From Candidatus Fredericiella danica (GTDB lineage Bacteria > Chloroflexota > Anaerolineae > Caldilineales > Caldilineaceae), in contig JADJPH010000026.1 of assembly GCA_016713335.1 (NCBI GenBank), positions 1 through 64,000 of the forward strand: a stretch of 64,000 bases of DNA, given 5' to 3'. The notes beneath the pieces were generated by a model, which had not been told where the DNA came from, did no database searches, and saw nothing but the letters and a program-made list of their open reading frames with translations. Shown one piece after another: positions 54,094 to 62,806 of this stretch; the stretch's first letter is position 1; the number at the start of each line of letters is the position of its first letter. Made by a program: the position numbers and the translations under genes.

Positions 54094-55794
54094 ATGCAGC
54101 CACCACAACCCTATCTTGGGGACTCGCCCGACCTGCCCGCGCCGACGGAGACGTTGCGACGGAATTTTCTGTGGCTGCTCCTGCTGGCAGCCATTGGCAT
54201 TGGCTTGCTGGCCATTCTCCTCGGCGTTTCCACCTACAGCGTTGAAACCATGTTGGTGCCCGACCGTGGCGGCGTCTTCCGTGAGGGTGTCGCCGGCGCA
54301 CCGCAGTACATGAGCCCGATCTGGTGCCAGAACGACGATGTTGACCGGGATCTGTGCGAGTTGATCTACCGCGGGTTGACGCGGCTTGACCGTGCCGGGC
54401 GCATCGTGCCCGACCTCGCCGCAGGCTGGCAGGTGGTGGACGACGTCACCTATGTATTCACGCTGAAGCCGGATCAGTATTGGCATGATGGGCAGCCGGT
54501 GACTGCCGATGACGTCGTGTTCACTATTGGCGTGTTGCAGGATCCGGCGCTGCTTGATACGCCTGGCCTGCCTGGACTCTGGCGCAACATCACGGTCGAG
54601 AAAGTGGACGACGCGACGGTGAAGTTCACGCTGCCGCAGCCCTTCGCCCCCTTCCTGGATTTCACCACGATTGGGCTGCTGCCGCAGCACATCTATGCCG
54701 GCATGCCCGCCAGGCAACTGGTGACCGAGCCACTGACCGACAATCCGATCGGGTCAGGACCGATGAAGGTCACCGAGATCGCCGCCGATCATTTGAAACT
54801 GGAACCGAATTCCTTTGCGGGTGGCGCTACGCCGTTTATCCCGAGCCTTGAATTCCATTTCATGCCGGATTATTCGAGTGTGTTGGCGGCATTCAACGCC
54901 GGGCAGGTCGATGGTATTCGCCGGATTCAACCCGAAGATATGCCGGCGATGGCGCAGCGTGAAGACGTACAATTGTTCTCATCGGTGCAATCGGGGTATG
55001 TCGATGTGTTGCTGAACCATGCGAATGCCAATACGCCGTTCTTTCAGGATCCCAGGGTGCGCCGGGCGCTGCTCTCTGCAATCGACCGTGAGAGCCTGGT
55101 GCGCGACGAGTTAGAGGGGCAGGGTGTCGTGGCGCACGGTGTTGTGGCGCCCAACAACTGGGCATACAACCCGGAAGCACCCCAGTATCCATTTGACGTT
55201 GAAAGCGCAAAGCGCTTGCTGGATGAAGCCGGCTGGATCGACGGCAACGGCGATGGAGTGCGGGAGAAGGACGGCGTCCCGCTCAGGTTTGTCTTGCTGG
55301 TGCGCGACGACAACCAGCACCAGGCCATTGGGGCGCGATTGGCGCAGGCATGGGCGGCCGTCGGTGCGCAGGTAACAGTGACGCCGGTATCCTTTGCGGG
55401 GATGGTAGCCGATTTCCTGGCGCCGCGCACCTTTGAGGCCGCGCTGACCGACTGGGATCAATTGGGCGATCCGGATCCTTATCCGCAGTGGCACAGCAGC
55501 CAGACAGTGAGCGGTCAAAACTATGTGGGGTGGCAGAATCCGGAGGCGGACAAACTGATGGAGGATGCGCGCAAGGCGACGGATGAGGGTGCACGGCGTG
55601 CGTTGTATCAGCAGTTCCAGACCGTCTTTGCCAATGATCTGCCGGCGCTCCCGCTCTACAATCCTGTTTACACGTATGGGGTGAACAAGCGGGTGAACGA
55701 CGTACAGATCGGGCCACTGAGCCATCCGTCGGAGCGGTTTGAGACCTTTAGCGAGTGGTATATAGACTCGCGGCGCGTGCCGGCGGGGAAGTAG
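54094..55794 (+). CDS. ABC transporter substrate-binding protein, family 5 (peptide/nickel type)
   Basis: A 566-residue extracytoplasmic solute-binding protein with an N-terminal membrane anchor (about residues 27-47) instead of a lipobox. Family 5 landmarks are LIYRGLTRLDRAGRIVPDLAAGWQ, YVFTLKPDQYWHDGQPVTADDVVFTI, and NPIGSGPMKV; FFQDPRVRRALLSAIDRE is the conserved helix. No permease or ATPase genes are adjacent. I start at ATG 54094, after the secG terminator. Its TAG stop opens the second GAGACAAA hairpin. Confidence 0.9.
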   Translation: MQPPQPYLGDSPDLPAPTETLRRNFLWLLLLAAIGIGLLAILLGVSTYSVETMLVPDRGGVFREGVAGAPQYMSPIWCQNDDVDRDLCELIYRGLTRLDRAGRIVPDLAAGWQVVDDVTYVFTLKPDQYWHDGQPVTADDVVFTIGVLQDPALLDTPGLPGLWRNITVEKVDDATVKFTLPQPFAPFLDFTTIGLLPQHIYAGMPARQLVTEPLTDNPIGSGPMKVTEIAADHLKLEPNSFAGGATPFIPSLEFHFMPDYSSVLAAFNAGQVDGIRRIQPEDMPAMAQREDVQLFSSVQSGYVDVLLNHANANTPFFQDPRVRRALLSAIDRESLVRDELEGQGVVAHGVVAPNNWAYNPEAPQYPFDVESAKRLLDEAGWIDGNGDGVREKDGVPLRFVLLVRDDNQHQAIGARLAQAWAAVGAQVTVTPVSFAGMVADFLAPRTFEAALTDWDQLGDPDPYPQWHSSQTVSGQNYVGWQNPEADKLMEDARKATDEGARRALYQQFQTVFANDLPALPLYNPVYTYGVNKRVNDVQIGPLSHPSERFETFSEWYIDSRRVPAGK

Positions 55795-55943
55795 ACAAGG
55801 AGACAAAGAGACAAAGAGACAAGGAGACAAAGAGACAAAGAGACAAAGAGGCCCAGTCCCAGTCCGTCTCCAGTCTCCCAGTCTCCCGGTCTCCCAGTCT
55901 CCTTGTCTCCCGGTCTCTTTGTCTCCCGTCTCTTAGTCTCTCC
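55792..55943. repeat. Hairpin repeat of GAGACAAA units (copy 2)
   Basis: Starts in the stop codon of the binding-protein gene (TAGACAAGG) and runs as GAGACAAA/GAGACAAG units, then a complementary GTCTCCCA/GTCTCCTT arm. Same architecture as 53537-53702, with a slightly different loop (GGCCCAGTCCCAGTCC). Confidence 0.85.
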
Positions 55944-55951
55944 AAACTGAT

Positions 55952-55980
55952 TTGACACGGCCCACTGACGGTGGTATATT
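55952..55980 (+). promoter_or_regulatory. Promoter of tRNA-Leu
   Basis: TTGACA (55952-55957), a 17-base spacer and TATATT (55975-55980) lie 11 bases before the tRNA. Confidence 0.85.
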
Positions 55981-55991
55981 GCGGTTTGTAG

Positions 55992-56075
55992 GCCGCAGTG
56001 GCGGAATTGGCAGACGCGCTACGTTCAGGTCGTAGTGAGCATGCGCTCATGGGGGTTCAAGTCCCTTCTGCGGCA
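55992..56075 (+). tRNA. tRNA-Leu (CAG)
   Basis: Complete class II tRNA: acceptor GCCGCAG/CTGCGGC, long variable arm, T-loop GGTTCAAGTCC and anticodon CAG in TTCAGGT. CCA is not encoded. It reads CTG codons. Confidence 0.95.
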
Positions 56076-56084
56076 CCTACAGAC

Positions 56085-56114
56085 GAGGCCATCCGAAAGG
56101 ATGGCCTCTTTTTT
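56085..56114 (+). terminator. Rho-independent terminator of tRNA-Leu
   Basis: Perfect GAGGCCATCC/GGATGGCCTC stem, GAAA tetraloop and six T. Confidence 0.95.
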
Positions 56115-56179
56115 CGAGCCGATTGGGCGATCTTGCACATTTATATGCGCTGATTGGCGCTGGAAAGCAATTTTTGTGC

Positions 56180-56208
56180 TTGACAATCGGCAGGGGATGG
56201 CATAAGCT
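56180..56208 (+). promoter_or_regulatory. Promoter of the FtsB-like gene
   Basis: TTGACA (56180-56185), a 17-base spacer and TAAGCT (56203-56208). Confidence 0.6.
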
Positions 56209-56264
56209 GGTTATGTCTATCTGGCAGGTGTGTACGCGCCAATCGTGATGGGAACGGCAGTTTC

Positions 56265-56696
56265 ATGGCTTCGCCGCAGCGAGCAGATGTAGAACAGAGT
56301 GAGGGTGGGCGCAGGCGGAATGTGCGCGTCCTGGTCTTGGTATTGATGGTGTTGGGCGTGGTCTTTGTGGTGGGTTATGTCCAGCGGCTTTCGGCGCGCG
56401 ATGGGGTGGCCGCGGAGATTGCGAGTCTGGAGGCGCGCATTGCCGACGCGCAGTTGCGGCAGAACATCCTGGCGGACCAGTTGCAGGATGTGGAGAAGCC
56501 TTCGACATTGGCGGCGGTGGCGCGTGACGAACTCAACATGGTATTGGAGGGGGATCAGCCCATTGTGATCCTGGATCCGCCGGCGGCGACGGCCACACCG
56601 AAGGCGCCGATGGGAGAGAGCGGGCAGGCCAGGGGCGTACAGGTGAGCGAAAAGCCGCCGTGGCAGCAGTGGTGGGAATTGGTGTGGGGAGAGTAG
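56265..56696 (+). CDS. FtsB/DivIC-type septum formation initiator
   Basis: A 143-residue bitopic membrane protein: a basic cytoplasmic N-terminus, one membrane helix (about residues 21-40), then a coiled coil (VAAEIASLEARIADAQLRQNI) and the conserved region KPSTLAAVARDELNMVLEGD, where DivIC/FtsB proteins show their short conserved motif. The C-terminus is Pro-rich and ends WWELVWGE. It would take part in the divisome with FtsL and FtsQ-type proteins; these are not in the window. Confidence 0.8.
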   Translation: MASPQRADVEQSEGGRRRNVRVLVLVLMVLGVVFVVGYVQRLSARDGVAAEIASLEARIADAQLRQNILADQLQDVEKPSTLAAVARDELNMVLEGDQPIVILDPPAATATPKAPMGESGQARGVQVSEKPPWQQWWELVWGE

Positions 56697-56740
56697 AGCG
56701 CGATTCTCAACACTTTGATTGAGTCTTACGCCTCCAAGAT

Positions 56741-56769
56741 TTGACCATCCCCCGCATCGATGGTATATT
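56741..56769 (+). promoter_or_regulatory. Promoter of tRNA-fMet
   Basis: TTGACC (56741-56746), a 17-base spacer and TATATT (56764-56769), 13 bases before the tRNA. Confidence 0.75.
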
Positions 56770-56782
56770 ACTTAGACAGTGA

Positions 56783-56857
<75 letters not shown>

Positions 56858-56863
56858 AAAGCG

Positions 56864-56891
56864 CCGCCGGCAAACATTTTGCCGGCGGTTT
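56864..56891 (+). terminator. Stem-loop terminator between the two CAT tRNAs
   Basis: CCGCCGGCAAA and TTTGCCGGCGG pair around CAT, followed by TTT; likely terminates the initiator tRNA. Confidence 0.75.
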
Positions 56892-56897
56892 CTAAAT

Positions 56898-56974
<77 letters not shown>

Positions 56975-56986
56975 ATTGCAGCAGTG

Positions 56987-57019
56987 AATCCGTCTCCCAA
57001 CAGGGAGGCGGATTTTTTA
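56987..57019 (+). terminator. Rho-independent terminator after the second tRNA
   Basis: AATCCGTCTCCC and GGGAGGCGGATT form the stem (one G-T pair), followed by a T run. Confidence 0.9.
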
Positions 57020-57049
57020 TGTGTGGGAGCAGGAACCGCACCCGCCAGT

Positions 57050-57504
57050 CAGAGCCACGCACGTGAGTAAGTGGATGGTGCCTAACAGAGCCACGCACGT
57101 GAGTAAGTGGTTGGCTGTGCCAAACAGAGCCACGCACGTGAGTAAGTGGTTGGCTGTGCCAAACAGAGCCACGCACGTGAGTAAGTGGTTGGGTGTTCAT
57201 CAGAGCCACGCACGTGAGTAAGTGGTTGGGTGTTCATCAGAGCCACGCACGTGAGTAAGTGGTTGGGTGTGCCAAGCAGAGCCACGCACGTGAGTAAGTG
57301 GTTGGCTGTTCATCAGAGCCACGCACGTGAGTAAGTGGTTGGCTGTGCCAAACAGAGCCACGCACGTGAGTAAGTGGTTGGCTGTGCCAATCAGAGCCAC
57401 GCACGTGAGTAAGTGGTTGGCTGTGCCAAACAGAGCCACGCACGTGAGTAAGTGGTTGGCTGTGTCAATCAGAGCCACGCACGTGAGTAAGTGGTTGGCT
57501 TTGC
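57050..57504. repeat. Tandem array of 12 units, 36-39 bp each
   Basis: A conserved 25-base core (CAGAGCCACGCACGTGAGTA then AGTGG) recurs twelve times, at 57050, 57086, 57125, 57164, 57201, 57238, 57277, 57314, 57353, 57392, 57431 and 57470. Linkers are short and drawn from two types (TTGGCTGTGCCAAA-like and TTGGGTGTTCAT-like). The core holds CACGTG and a CCAC/GTGG pair able to form a small hairpin. ORFs across it on both strands (THVSKWL or LTHVRGS repeats) are by-products. Confidence 0.9.
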
Positions 57505-57693
57505 CGCGGCAGGAGCTTGTGCTGTCTGAATCACGGATTGACCGGATTGCACAGATTTCACGGAGGCTTTGGCTTAGTGGCGCCTTTGCCTGATAGTCCA
57601 CGGCGGTGGACTTGGGCTGTTAGCCGTGGTTTTAACCTTCGGCTGCTGAGCCGCGGCAAAGGCTGAGTCTGTCTGAACCGGGATTTTTTGGAT
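57505..57693. other. Intergenic filler with short degenerate repeats
   Basis: Contains CACGGATTGACCGGATTGCACAG-like and GTCTGAACCGGGATT-like tracts with a small inverted repeat around 57600-57630 (CACGGC/GCCGTG). No gene seen. Confidence 0.5.
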
Positions 57694-57840
57694 TCAAGGA
57701 TTACCGAGATGCCTGGACGCCGCGCGGCTGCGGCGGTCAGAATCAAGGACATTCGGAAAGCCTGCACTAACCAGATACGCCGCGATGTAATGTGGGATCT
57801 TGAGGCGAAGGGCGTCGAAATCGAAAAGCTTGAGGTTCAC
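57694..57840 (-). CDS. Short ORF overlapping the DUF433 gene, possible toxin remnant
   Basis: A 48-codon frame starts GTG at 57840 within the last codons of the DUF433 ORF (GTGA overlap) and opens VNLKLFDFDALRLKIPH. DUF433 genes are usually followed by a PIN-like DUF5615 toxin that begins similarly (NLKLL), but the acidic catalytic residues are not evident and the ORF runs into filler sequence. Probably a truncated remnant. Confidence 0.25.
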   Translation of the reverse strand: MNLKLFDFDALRLKIPHYIAAYLVSAGFPNVLDSDRRSRAASRHLGNP

Positions 57841-58082
57841 GCCGGCACCGGCATATTACGGTGTGGCAAATCTTCCTCGGCTGAAGCTGCAGCAAAAGCA
57901 ATCACTGCCCGTAATTGTGTTTCGGTGAGCGTCGGAAAGTCAGCCAGAATTTCGTCAACCCAGGCGCCTTCCGCAAGGCTGGCAAGAATCGTGCGAACTG
58001 TGACGCGTGTTCCACGCACCGTTGGCTCACCACCGTTGATCTTGGAGTCACGTATAATCAGTTCGTAATTTGTGTCGTTCAG
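57837..58082 (-). CDS. DUF433-family antitoxin-like protein
   Basis: The frame reads NYELIIRDSKINGGEPTVRG then TRVTVRTILASLAEGAWVDEILADFPTLTETQLRAVIAFAA, the typical DUF433 (VapB45-type) helix-turn-helix fold. No ATG or GTG lies at the expected start; a CTG at 58082 gives the usual length, and a stop is a few codons upstream, so either a rare start or a lost start is involved. An internal GTG at 58019 would remove the N-terminal strand. It may be a decaying toxin-antitoxin module. Confidence 0.55.
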   Translation of the reverse strand: MNDTNYELIIRDSKINGGEPTVRGTRVTVRTILASLAEGAWVDEILADFPTLTETQLRAVIAFAAASAEEDLPHRNMPVPA

Positions 58083-58401
58083 TCGGCTAATTCGTCGCTA
58101 CCGCCCAGCACTTCAGCAACGATGTCCCCGTGCCGATGGGAGCCATCTTTTCCTGCAAAGCAAGTGTCCAATATTCACGGTGCTGCCATTGGGGAAAATT
58201 ATAGCACACCTGCATAGCGGACGCCGTTGGTTGGTGAGACATCCCTGCGCATAGGGCGCGTCCCAGAGCCGAAAGTGAGACACACATGGCCACGCACATG
58301 CCCAATCAGCGCCGCGTACGCAAAATCAGAGCCACGCACGTGAGTAAGTGGTTGCGCTAGCAGAAGTCTGTCTGAATCACGGATGTTCGGGGTTGCGGGG
58401 A
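58083..58401. other. Intergenic region with one orphan repeat unit
   Basis: No gene is supported here. It holds the orphan array unit at 58327-58353, a degenerate copy around 58285-58315 and another CACGGATGTTCGGGG-type filler tract near 58375. Confidence 0.5.
58327..58353. repeat. Orphan copy of the tandem-array unit
   Basis: Exact 25-base core of the 57050-57504 array (CAGAGCCACGCACGTGAGTA then AGTGG) about 820 bases away from it, showing that the unit moves or was left behind after rearrangement. Confidence 0.85.
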
Positions 58402-59032
58402 TTACTGGATCCAAATCTGTAGGTCTGTTTGGTACTGCAGAAGCTTGTCCGCAATGGCGGTTCCCACATACTCAAAATAGTTGGCGCCGTCTTGACCCGA
58501 AAAGTAGTTGTGGCTTTCGATGTATCTGCCGCGTGAGATGCTCGTGTGCAAGAGCGGGAACGCATTGATGTTGTCGGGACTGAAGCCATCGATGCTCTGG
58601 CGAAACGCGTCGCCGAGTGTGCGTGCGCCCCAGCTTGCATACGGGCGAGCCGGCAATTGCCCGCGTGCACGCCGAGAAAACTCAAAGGAAAAAGCCCCGA
58701 AACAGAAGAACAAGGTTGGGCGATACTGCTCCAGCAGGAGGCGCAATTCGTTGCATGCGGCCACGACCGGCGCCGGCCACTGACTTGATTGCCTTCAGGT
58801 TTGCCACCTGGATCTTCGATCGTTGCAGGATGTAGATTGATGATGTGTCAATCCGCAGACGCTGCTTGCGAAAGACGCGATCCTGCATGACATCGAGGAC
58901 GGGCGTCCAGATGCTATGCCGTGCGGGGTGCCTGGGATCTAAAGGTGTGACCAGGACATCTTGCCAGTTCGATGGGTTTGAGTCTCCAAGCAGCCAGATG
59001 GGACAGGTCTTGTCGCCGACGTCTCTGTTCAT
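58402..59032 (-). CDS. Unrecognised protein coupled to the NACHT NTPase gene; one apparent frameshift
   Basis: About 210 residues. The start ATG at 59032 overlaps the NACHT stop as ATGA. The N-terminal piece contains CPIWLLGDSNPSNWQDVLVT and TPLDPRHPARHSIWTPVLD; after a break near 58775 the second piece continues with NELRLLLEQYRPTLFFCFGA, and ends with FPLLHTSISRGRYIESHNYF and a helix. The order GD(S)NP, hydrophobic strand ending in FGA, then LHTS and a terminal helix recalls the uracil-DNA-glycosylase fold, but the resemblance is weak. No membrane segment. Probably the partner or effector of the NACHT protein. Confidence 0.5.
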
Positions 59033-61241
59033 TGTGATTTGTTCAGCTTCTCCAACACGCGGTCGATGTCCACGTTAGCCATGTACTCCTGAAACGTGCG
59101 GTGGATGAACATGTAGCCGCCGCCCACGCGCCGGAGCAGGATGTGATCGACGCAGTAGTCGAGGAAACGCACATAGCGCAGGGCATCGAGCCGTCAAGCC
59201 AGAGGACGAAGCGGAGGACATAGTGTTTGATGGCGTCATCGAGTCCGAAGTACATGCCGACCACCAATGCTATGATCGGCGAAAGCTCAGACACTGATCT
59301 CAGCATGCCTCCTTGCCTGTCAAAATATAGGTCAACCAACCAGCTACAGAACATGAAAACCAGGCCAAATAACAACCCAAATAGCAACCCCAATACCAGC
59401 CCATTCCTCAAAGAAATACTGATAGCTTGATTGGGCTTTGAGGATTTGTAGGTGTATTCGAGGTCAGATGATTGAGAAAACAGCCCCTTAAACAGGGCGG
59501 AAAACAGCCCAAGATACAGCCCTGCAACCAACCCGGCAGACAGCGCAATAACCAGGCCGAACATCGGCCAGACAACCAGCACGAGAAACAGCCCCGATAA
59601 CACCCCGTCTAACAGCCCATTAAACAGCCCTCCAACCCTCCAGCGAAAATGAGTTTGTTCTTTTACGAGAATATCTGCCCTCCAACCAATCCATGCGAAC
59701 ATCAGCCCTACAATCAGTCCTCCAACCAGCCCGAGAGCTGGCCATCCAATTGGTCCTGCAACCTGCGCGAACATGTTAACTGCAATCTGCCCGAAAATCA
59801 GACCTCCAACCAACCCTCCAACGAGCCCTTCAACTAGCACCCATGCCCAGCGCTGGCTTGGACGATTGAACCACGTACGATTCATCCGTTCTAGTAGAAA
59901 CACGGTCTGCCCCTGTGATTCCATCTTTCGCGCTAGCCATCGAAGCCAGTGAATGATCTGTTGTGGCGCATAAGCGGCCGAATGGTATTCCCCATTTCGC
60001 ATTTCGCCGTACGGGAGCTTAGGCAATGACGCTCCGACGCCACTAGCCCGATCTCGTCTCAACATCGCCACAACGTAGGCGTCGAACACTCGTGTGCGCA
60101 CTGTGTCCGGTGGCGCTCCCGCACTTGGGGCTCAAGCTGAGTTCGTCAGCTGCCAATGTCATCACACTCAGCAAGAGCGGCGATTCGGCCGATTCGAGGA
60201 GATCGGGCGCATCGTTCAGTGCAATACTTACCTTGACTTTTTGCTTTATCCGGCAGACTACCGACGTAGCGATCAATCTGCGGCGGCGTCAGCGGCTGCA
60301 GCTTGATGGCGCCATCCAGCTTCAGCTTTGTTTTTAGATCGGCATATTCGGCGGCGCGACAGCTCACTACAACGGGCGTCATGTGCACCGTGCGAAATTG
60401 GTTGATTGCCTGCACGCACGCGCCACGCCGATCTTGCGCAACCTCATCTAGTCCATCGAGCATGGGGCCGAGTTCGTTGTGGTCAAGAAAGTGTTGGCCG
60501 ATGTTGGGCGGCACGCTGTATAAGCGGCGCATCTCCTGCACAAGCCAGTCGTCCAATGTTTTCACTTCTTCAGTTTTATAGGCGTTCCAAGTCGAGAGCG
60601 TGAACACCACCGGCACCGGCGCAATGCTGTCAGGTGCCATTGCTCGGTCCAGGAGTTCACGTGTGAGTTCTAGGAGCATCGTGGATTTGCCGGAACCTGG
60701 CTCGCCCAGGATGAGCAGCGCCTGATGCGCCTGGTCGTAGACCGTGCTAATGCGGGTGTTAGGCAGGAGCATTTGCTCGGGGCCATCGCCGATCTGTGCC
60801 AGGATGTCCCAGGGATAGTCAACCGCATCGGGTTGGTTTTGCATCCCCAAGTCGATGAGCACTGCCCCATGTAGAGACTTGTTGAGCACGTCGTCGATCC
60901 ACCGCTGCTTAACTCGCTGTGCCATGCCAATGCGATTACGGGCCTCGCTCTTCCGCAGTGGGTTGGATGTGCCGATAGGCGTCCTCGATGCCTTGAGCGA
61001 TGCTAGCCAGGTCAGAAAACCTGCAATCAGCGGGATGAGGAAGGTCAGCGCATCAAAGCTCAGCCCGGTTTGCTTCAGGGCTGGCTTATAACTGGGAAAA
61101 TCTAAGGTCAGCGGCCCCATGGTCAACATTGGCAACTTTTGAGGCGGAGAGGAACCACGCTATTCCCGCAAGGAACGCCAGCATCCAGAAGATGGCTGCA
61201 ATGAAGCGTAGAAGTTGGCGCCAGGAGAGGGCTTTGAGCAT
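59029..61241 (-). CDS. NACHT-type STAND NTPase with N- and C-terminal membrane regions; four or more apparent frameshifts
   Basis: Assembled from the start at 61241 (MLKALSWRQLLRFIAAIFW, a membrane helix) through 61135-60146, 60276-60043 and 60101-59029. After two N-terminal membrane helices comes the NACHT ATPase: LLILGEPGSGKSTMLLEL (Walker A), PVPVVFTLSTWN, ELGPMLDGLDEVAQDRR (Walker B/DGLDE) and VVVSCRAAEYADL (sensor). A helical region and a Gly-rich block of about eight membrane segments (GLVGGLVGGLI, GLVLGLLFGLLFGLVF) follow, and the C-terminus YVRFLDYCVDHILLRRVGGG closes with FIHRTFQEYMANVD. Frames change near 61130, 60210, 60070 and 59195. Related NACHT proteins serve in antiphage defence and signalling. 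Confidence 0.75.
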
Positions 61242-61362
61242 GGGATCAACGGGAATGCGCTGCTATGGGTCGCTGCTATAACAAGCAACTACTGATGAAA
61301 TAGATTATGGCAGATGGCTGTGCTGCGTCAACAGTCAAACGACCAGTAAATCTGCAGACATA

Positions 61363-61370
61363 GCCCCTCG
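61363..61370. repeat. Target-site duplication, left copy
   Basis: GCCCCTCG directly abuts the left end of the insertion sequence; the identical octamer abuts the right end at 62807-62814. Confidence 0.85.
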
Positions 61371-62806
61371 GGTAATGTATCTTGTTTGGTTGAAATTCAG
61401 GGATGACATTTGCCCGCGTTAAAGGTGTTGACTTGATGGTGCACCATCGCTTCCAGCCCGGCGTCAGAATGATAGGCGGCGGCGGCGCGTGCCCTGCGCC
61501 GGAGCGTACGATTGAAGCGTTCGAGGCGGCTGGTGGTGCGCAGGTGGGTGCGTTGCCAGGTGGGATGCCGTTCGTGCACGGCGAAGTAGGCGAAGGTCGT
61601 GCGGAAGTCGGCGCGGAGGGAATGGACGGCTTCGGGTTGGGTGGTGCGATACTGGCGCACGACGCGGAGCAAGCGCCGCAAGGCGGTCGGGCGCTGTTTG
61701 GCCTCCCAGATGTGGTGGAAATCACGGAAAATCGCCTTGCGCTGGCGGCGTTGTTCTTTGGGCGAGAGGCTGTCATCGGTGACCCGAATGGCGTGGTAGA
61801 GGTTTCGCAGTTTGTGAAAGAGGCAGCGTTGCTCGGCGGCGCCAAAGTGCACGATATTGAGGGCGGCGCAAAGGCCGGCGCCACCATCATGGATGATGAG
61901 TTCCAGGCCGGCGTCCCCACGGATGCCCAGGGCTTCCACCTCACTCAGGAAGGTGAGCCAGTCATCGGCATCTTCTTTCCCCGCCAGGCGCCAGGCCACC
62001 ACTTCGGCGTGCCCCGTCTCGGGCCAGACGCCCAGGGCAATGAAAATCGGGCGTTTGATCCGCTTTTTGTCCGGGCGTTGCCGACCTTTGGCATCGCGAT
62101 GATAGGTGCCGGTCGGCACCAGTTGGGTCACCCAGATCGCATCCACTTGGAGCACGGGTGGCACCGCCCCGGGAGTGGGACTCGCCGCAGCGGCGGCGAT
62201 TTGGTGCAGGCGCTGGTTCAAGGTCCGCAATGCCAGTGGGGAGATATGCAACTGTGCCAGTTCCGCCTGCATCTCCCGCAAACTCAGCCGCAGCGCACCC
62301 CAACGCTGGATCTGCCCCTCGAGGTCCTCGCCGAGCCGCTGATAGGGCCGCAACCACCCATCCATGGCCAATTGCACACTCCCGCCACAGACGCACACCA
62401 ACCGCTGGACCCACACCGTGACTTCACCCCACAGCGTCAGCACCTTGTGGGCACGATGCCCGTTCCGCAGAAACCGCTGACTCTGCCGACACTTGCACCG
62501 GTGGCAGACGGCTTCTACCTCCACCCACGGCCCAATCGCTGCCCGCCGCACGTACGCACTACGGCCCAACATCGTCTCGATGTTCGCGTCCAGGCCTGCA
62601 CTCACGGCTTCGCCCAGCCGCTTGACCACCGCCTCTTGCGCCTCCGTCAGGGCCACGGCAAACACCGCCGTCACATTGACACTACCGCGCTTACTCGCTA
62701 TGCTTGCCATTGGGGCTGTTCTCCTTGGTCTGGTTTCGGTTTCGTCACCTCTACCTTACCAGCAGAACAGCCCCCTTTCAATTTCAACCAAAGAAGATAC
62801 ACACGC
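61371..62806 (-). mobile_element. IS256-family insertion sequence, 1436 bp
   Basis: Bounded by 29-bp inverted repeats (61371-61399 and 62778-62806) that match at 23 positions, with the common block TGTATCTT then TTTGGTTGAAATT, and flanked by the 8-bp duplication GCCCCTCG. It contains a single intact transposase on the minus strand. Size, repeat length and 8-bp duplication all fit IS256. The element lies between the NACHT operon promoter region and hsdM and interrupts no recognisable gene. Confidence 0.9.
61397..62710 (-). CDS. Mutator-type (IS256-family) transposase
   Basis: A 437-residue DDE transposase. An N-terminal Cys cluster (CHRCKCRQSQRF and LVCVCGG) suggests a zinc-binding module; VLQVDAIWVTQL and LELIIHDGGAGLCAAL supply the two catalytic Asp, RCLFHKLRNLYHAI is the family's C/H signature, and LRTTSRLERFNRTLRRRAR the C-terminal R-R-T-S/N..ER.N motif. 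The frame is intact, in contrast to its neighbours, so it may be active or recently inserted. Confidence 0.85.
   Translation of the reverse strand: MASIASKRGSVNVTAVFAVALTEAQEAVVKRLGEAVSAGLDANIETMLGRSAYVRRAAIGPWVEVEAVCHRCKCRQSQRFLRNGHRAHKVLTLWGEVTVWVQRLVCVCGGSVQLAMDGWLRPYQRLGEDLEGQIQRWGALRLSLREMQAELAQLHISPLALRTLNQRLHQIAAAAASPTPGAVPPVLQVDAIWVTQLVPTGTYHRDAKGRQRPDKKRIKRPIFIALGVWPETGHAEVVAWRLAGKEDADDWLTFLSEVEALGIRGDAGLELIIHDGGAGLCAALNIVHFGAAEQRCLFHKLRNLYHAIRVTDDSLSPKEQRRQRKAIFRDFHHIWEAKQRPTALRRLLRVVRQYRTTQPEAVHSLRADFRTTFAYFAVHERHPTWQRTHLRTTSRLERFNRTLRRRARAAAAYHSDAGLEAMVHHQVNTFNAGKCHP

Noticed and set aside
57050..57504. CRISPR array
   Set aside because: Linkers between the conserved cores are only about 12-14 bases, are of two recurring types rather than unique, and no cas genes lie nearby. 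It is a minisatellite-type tandem repeat.
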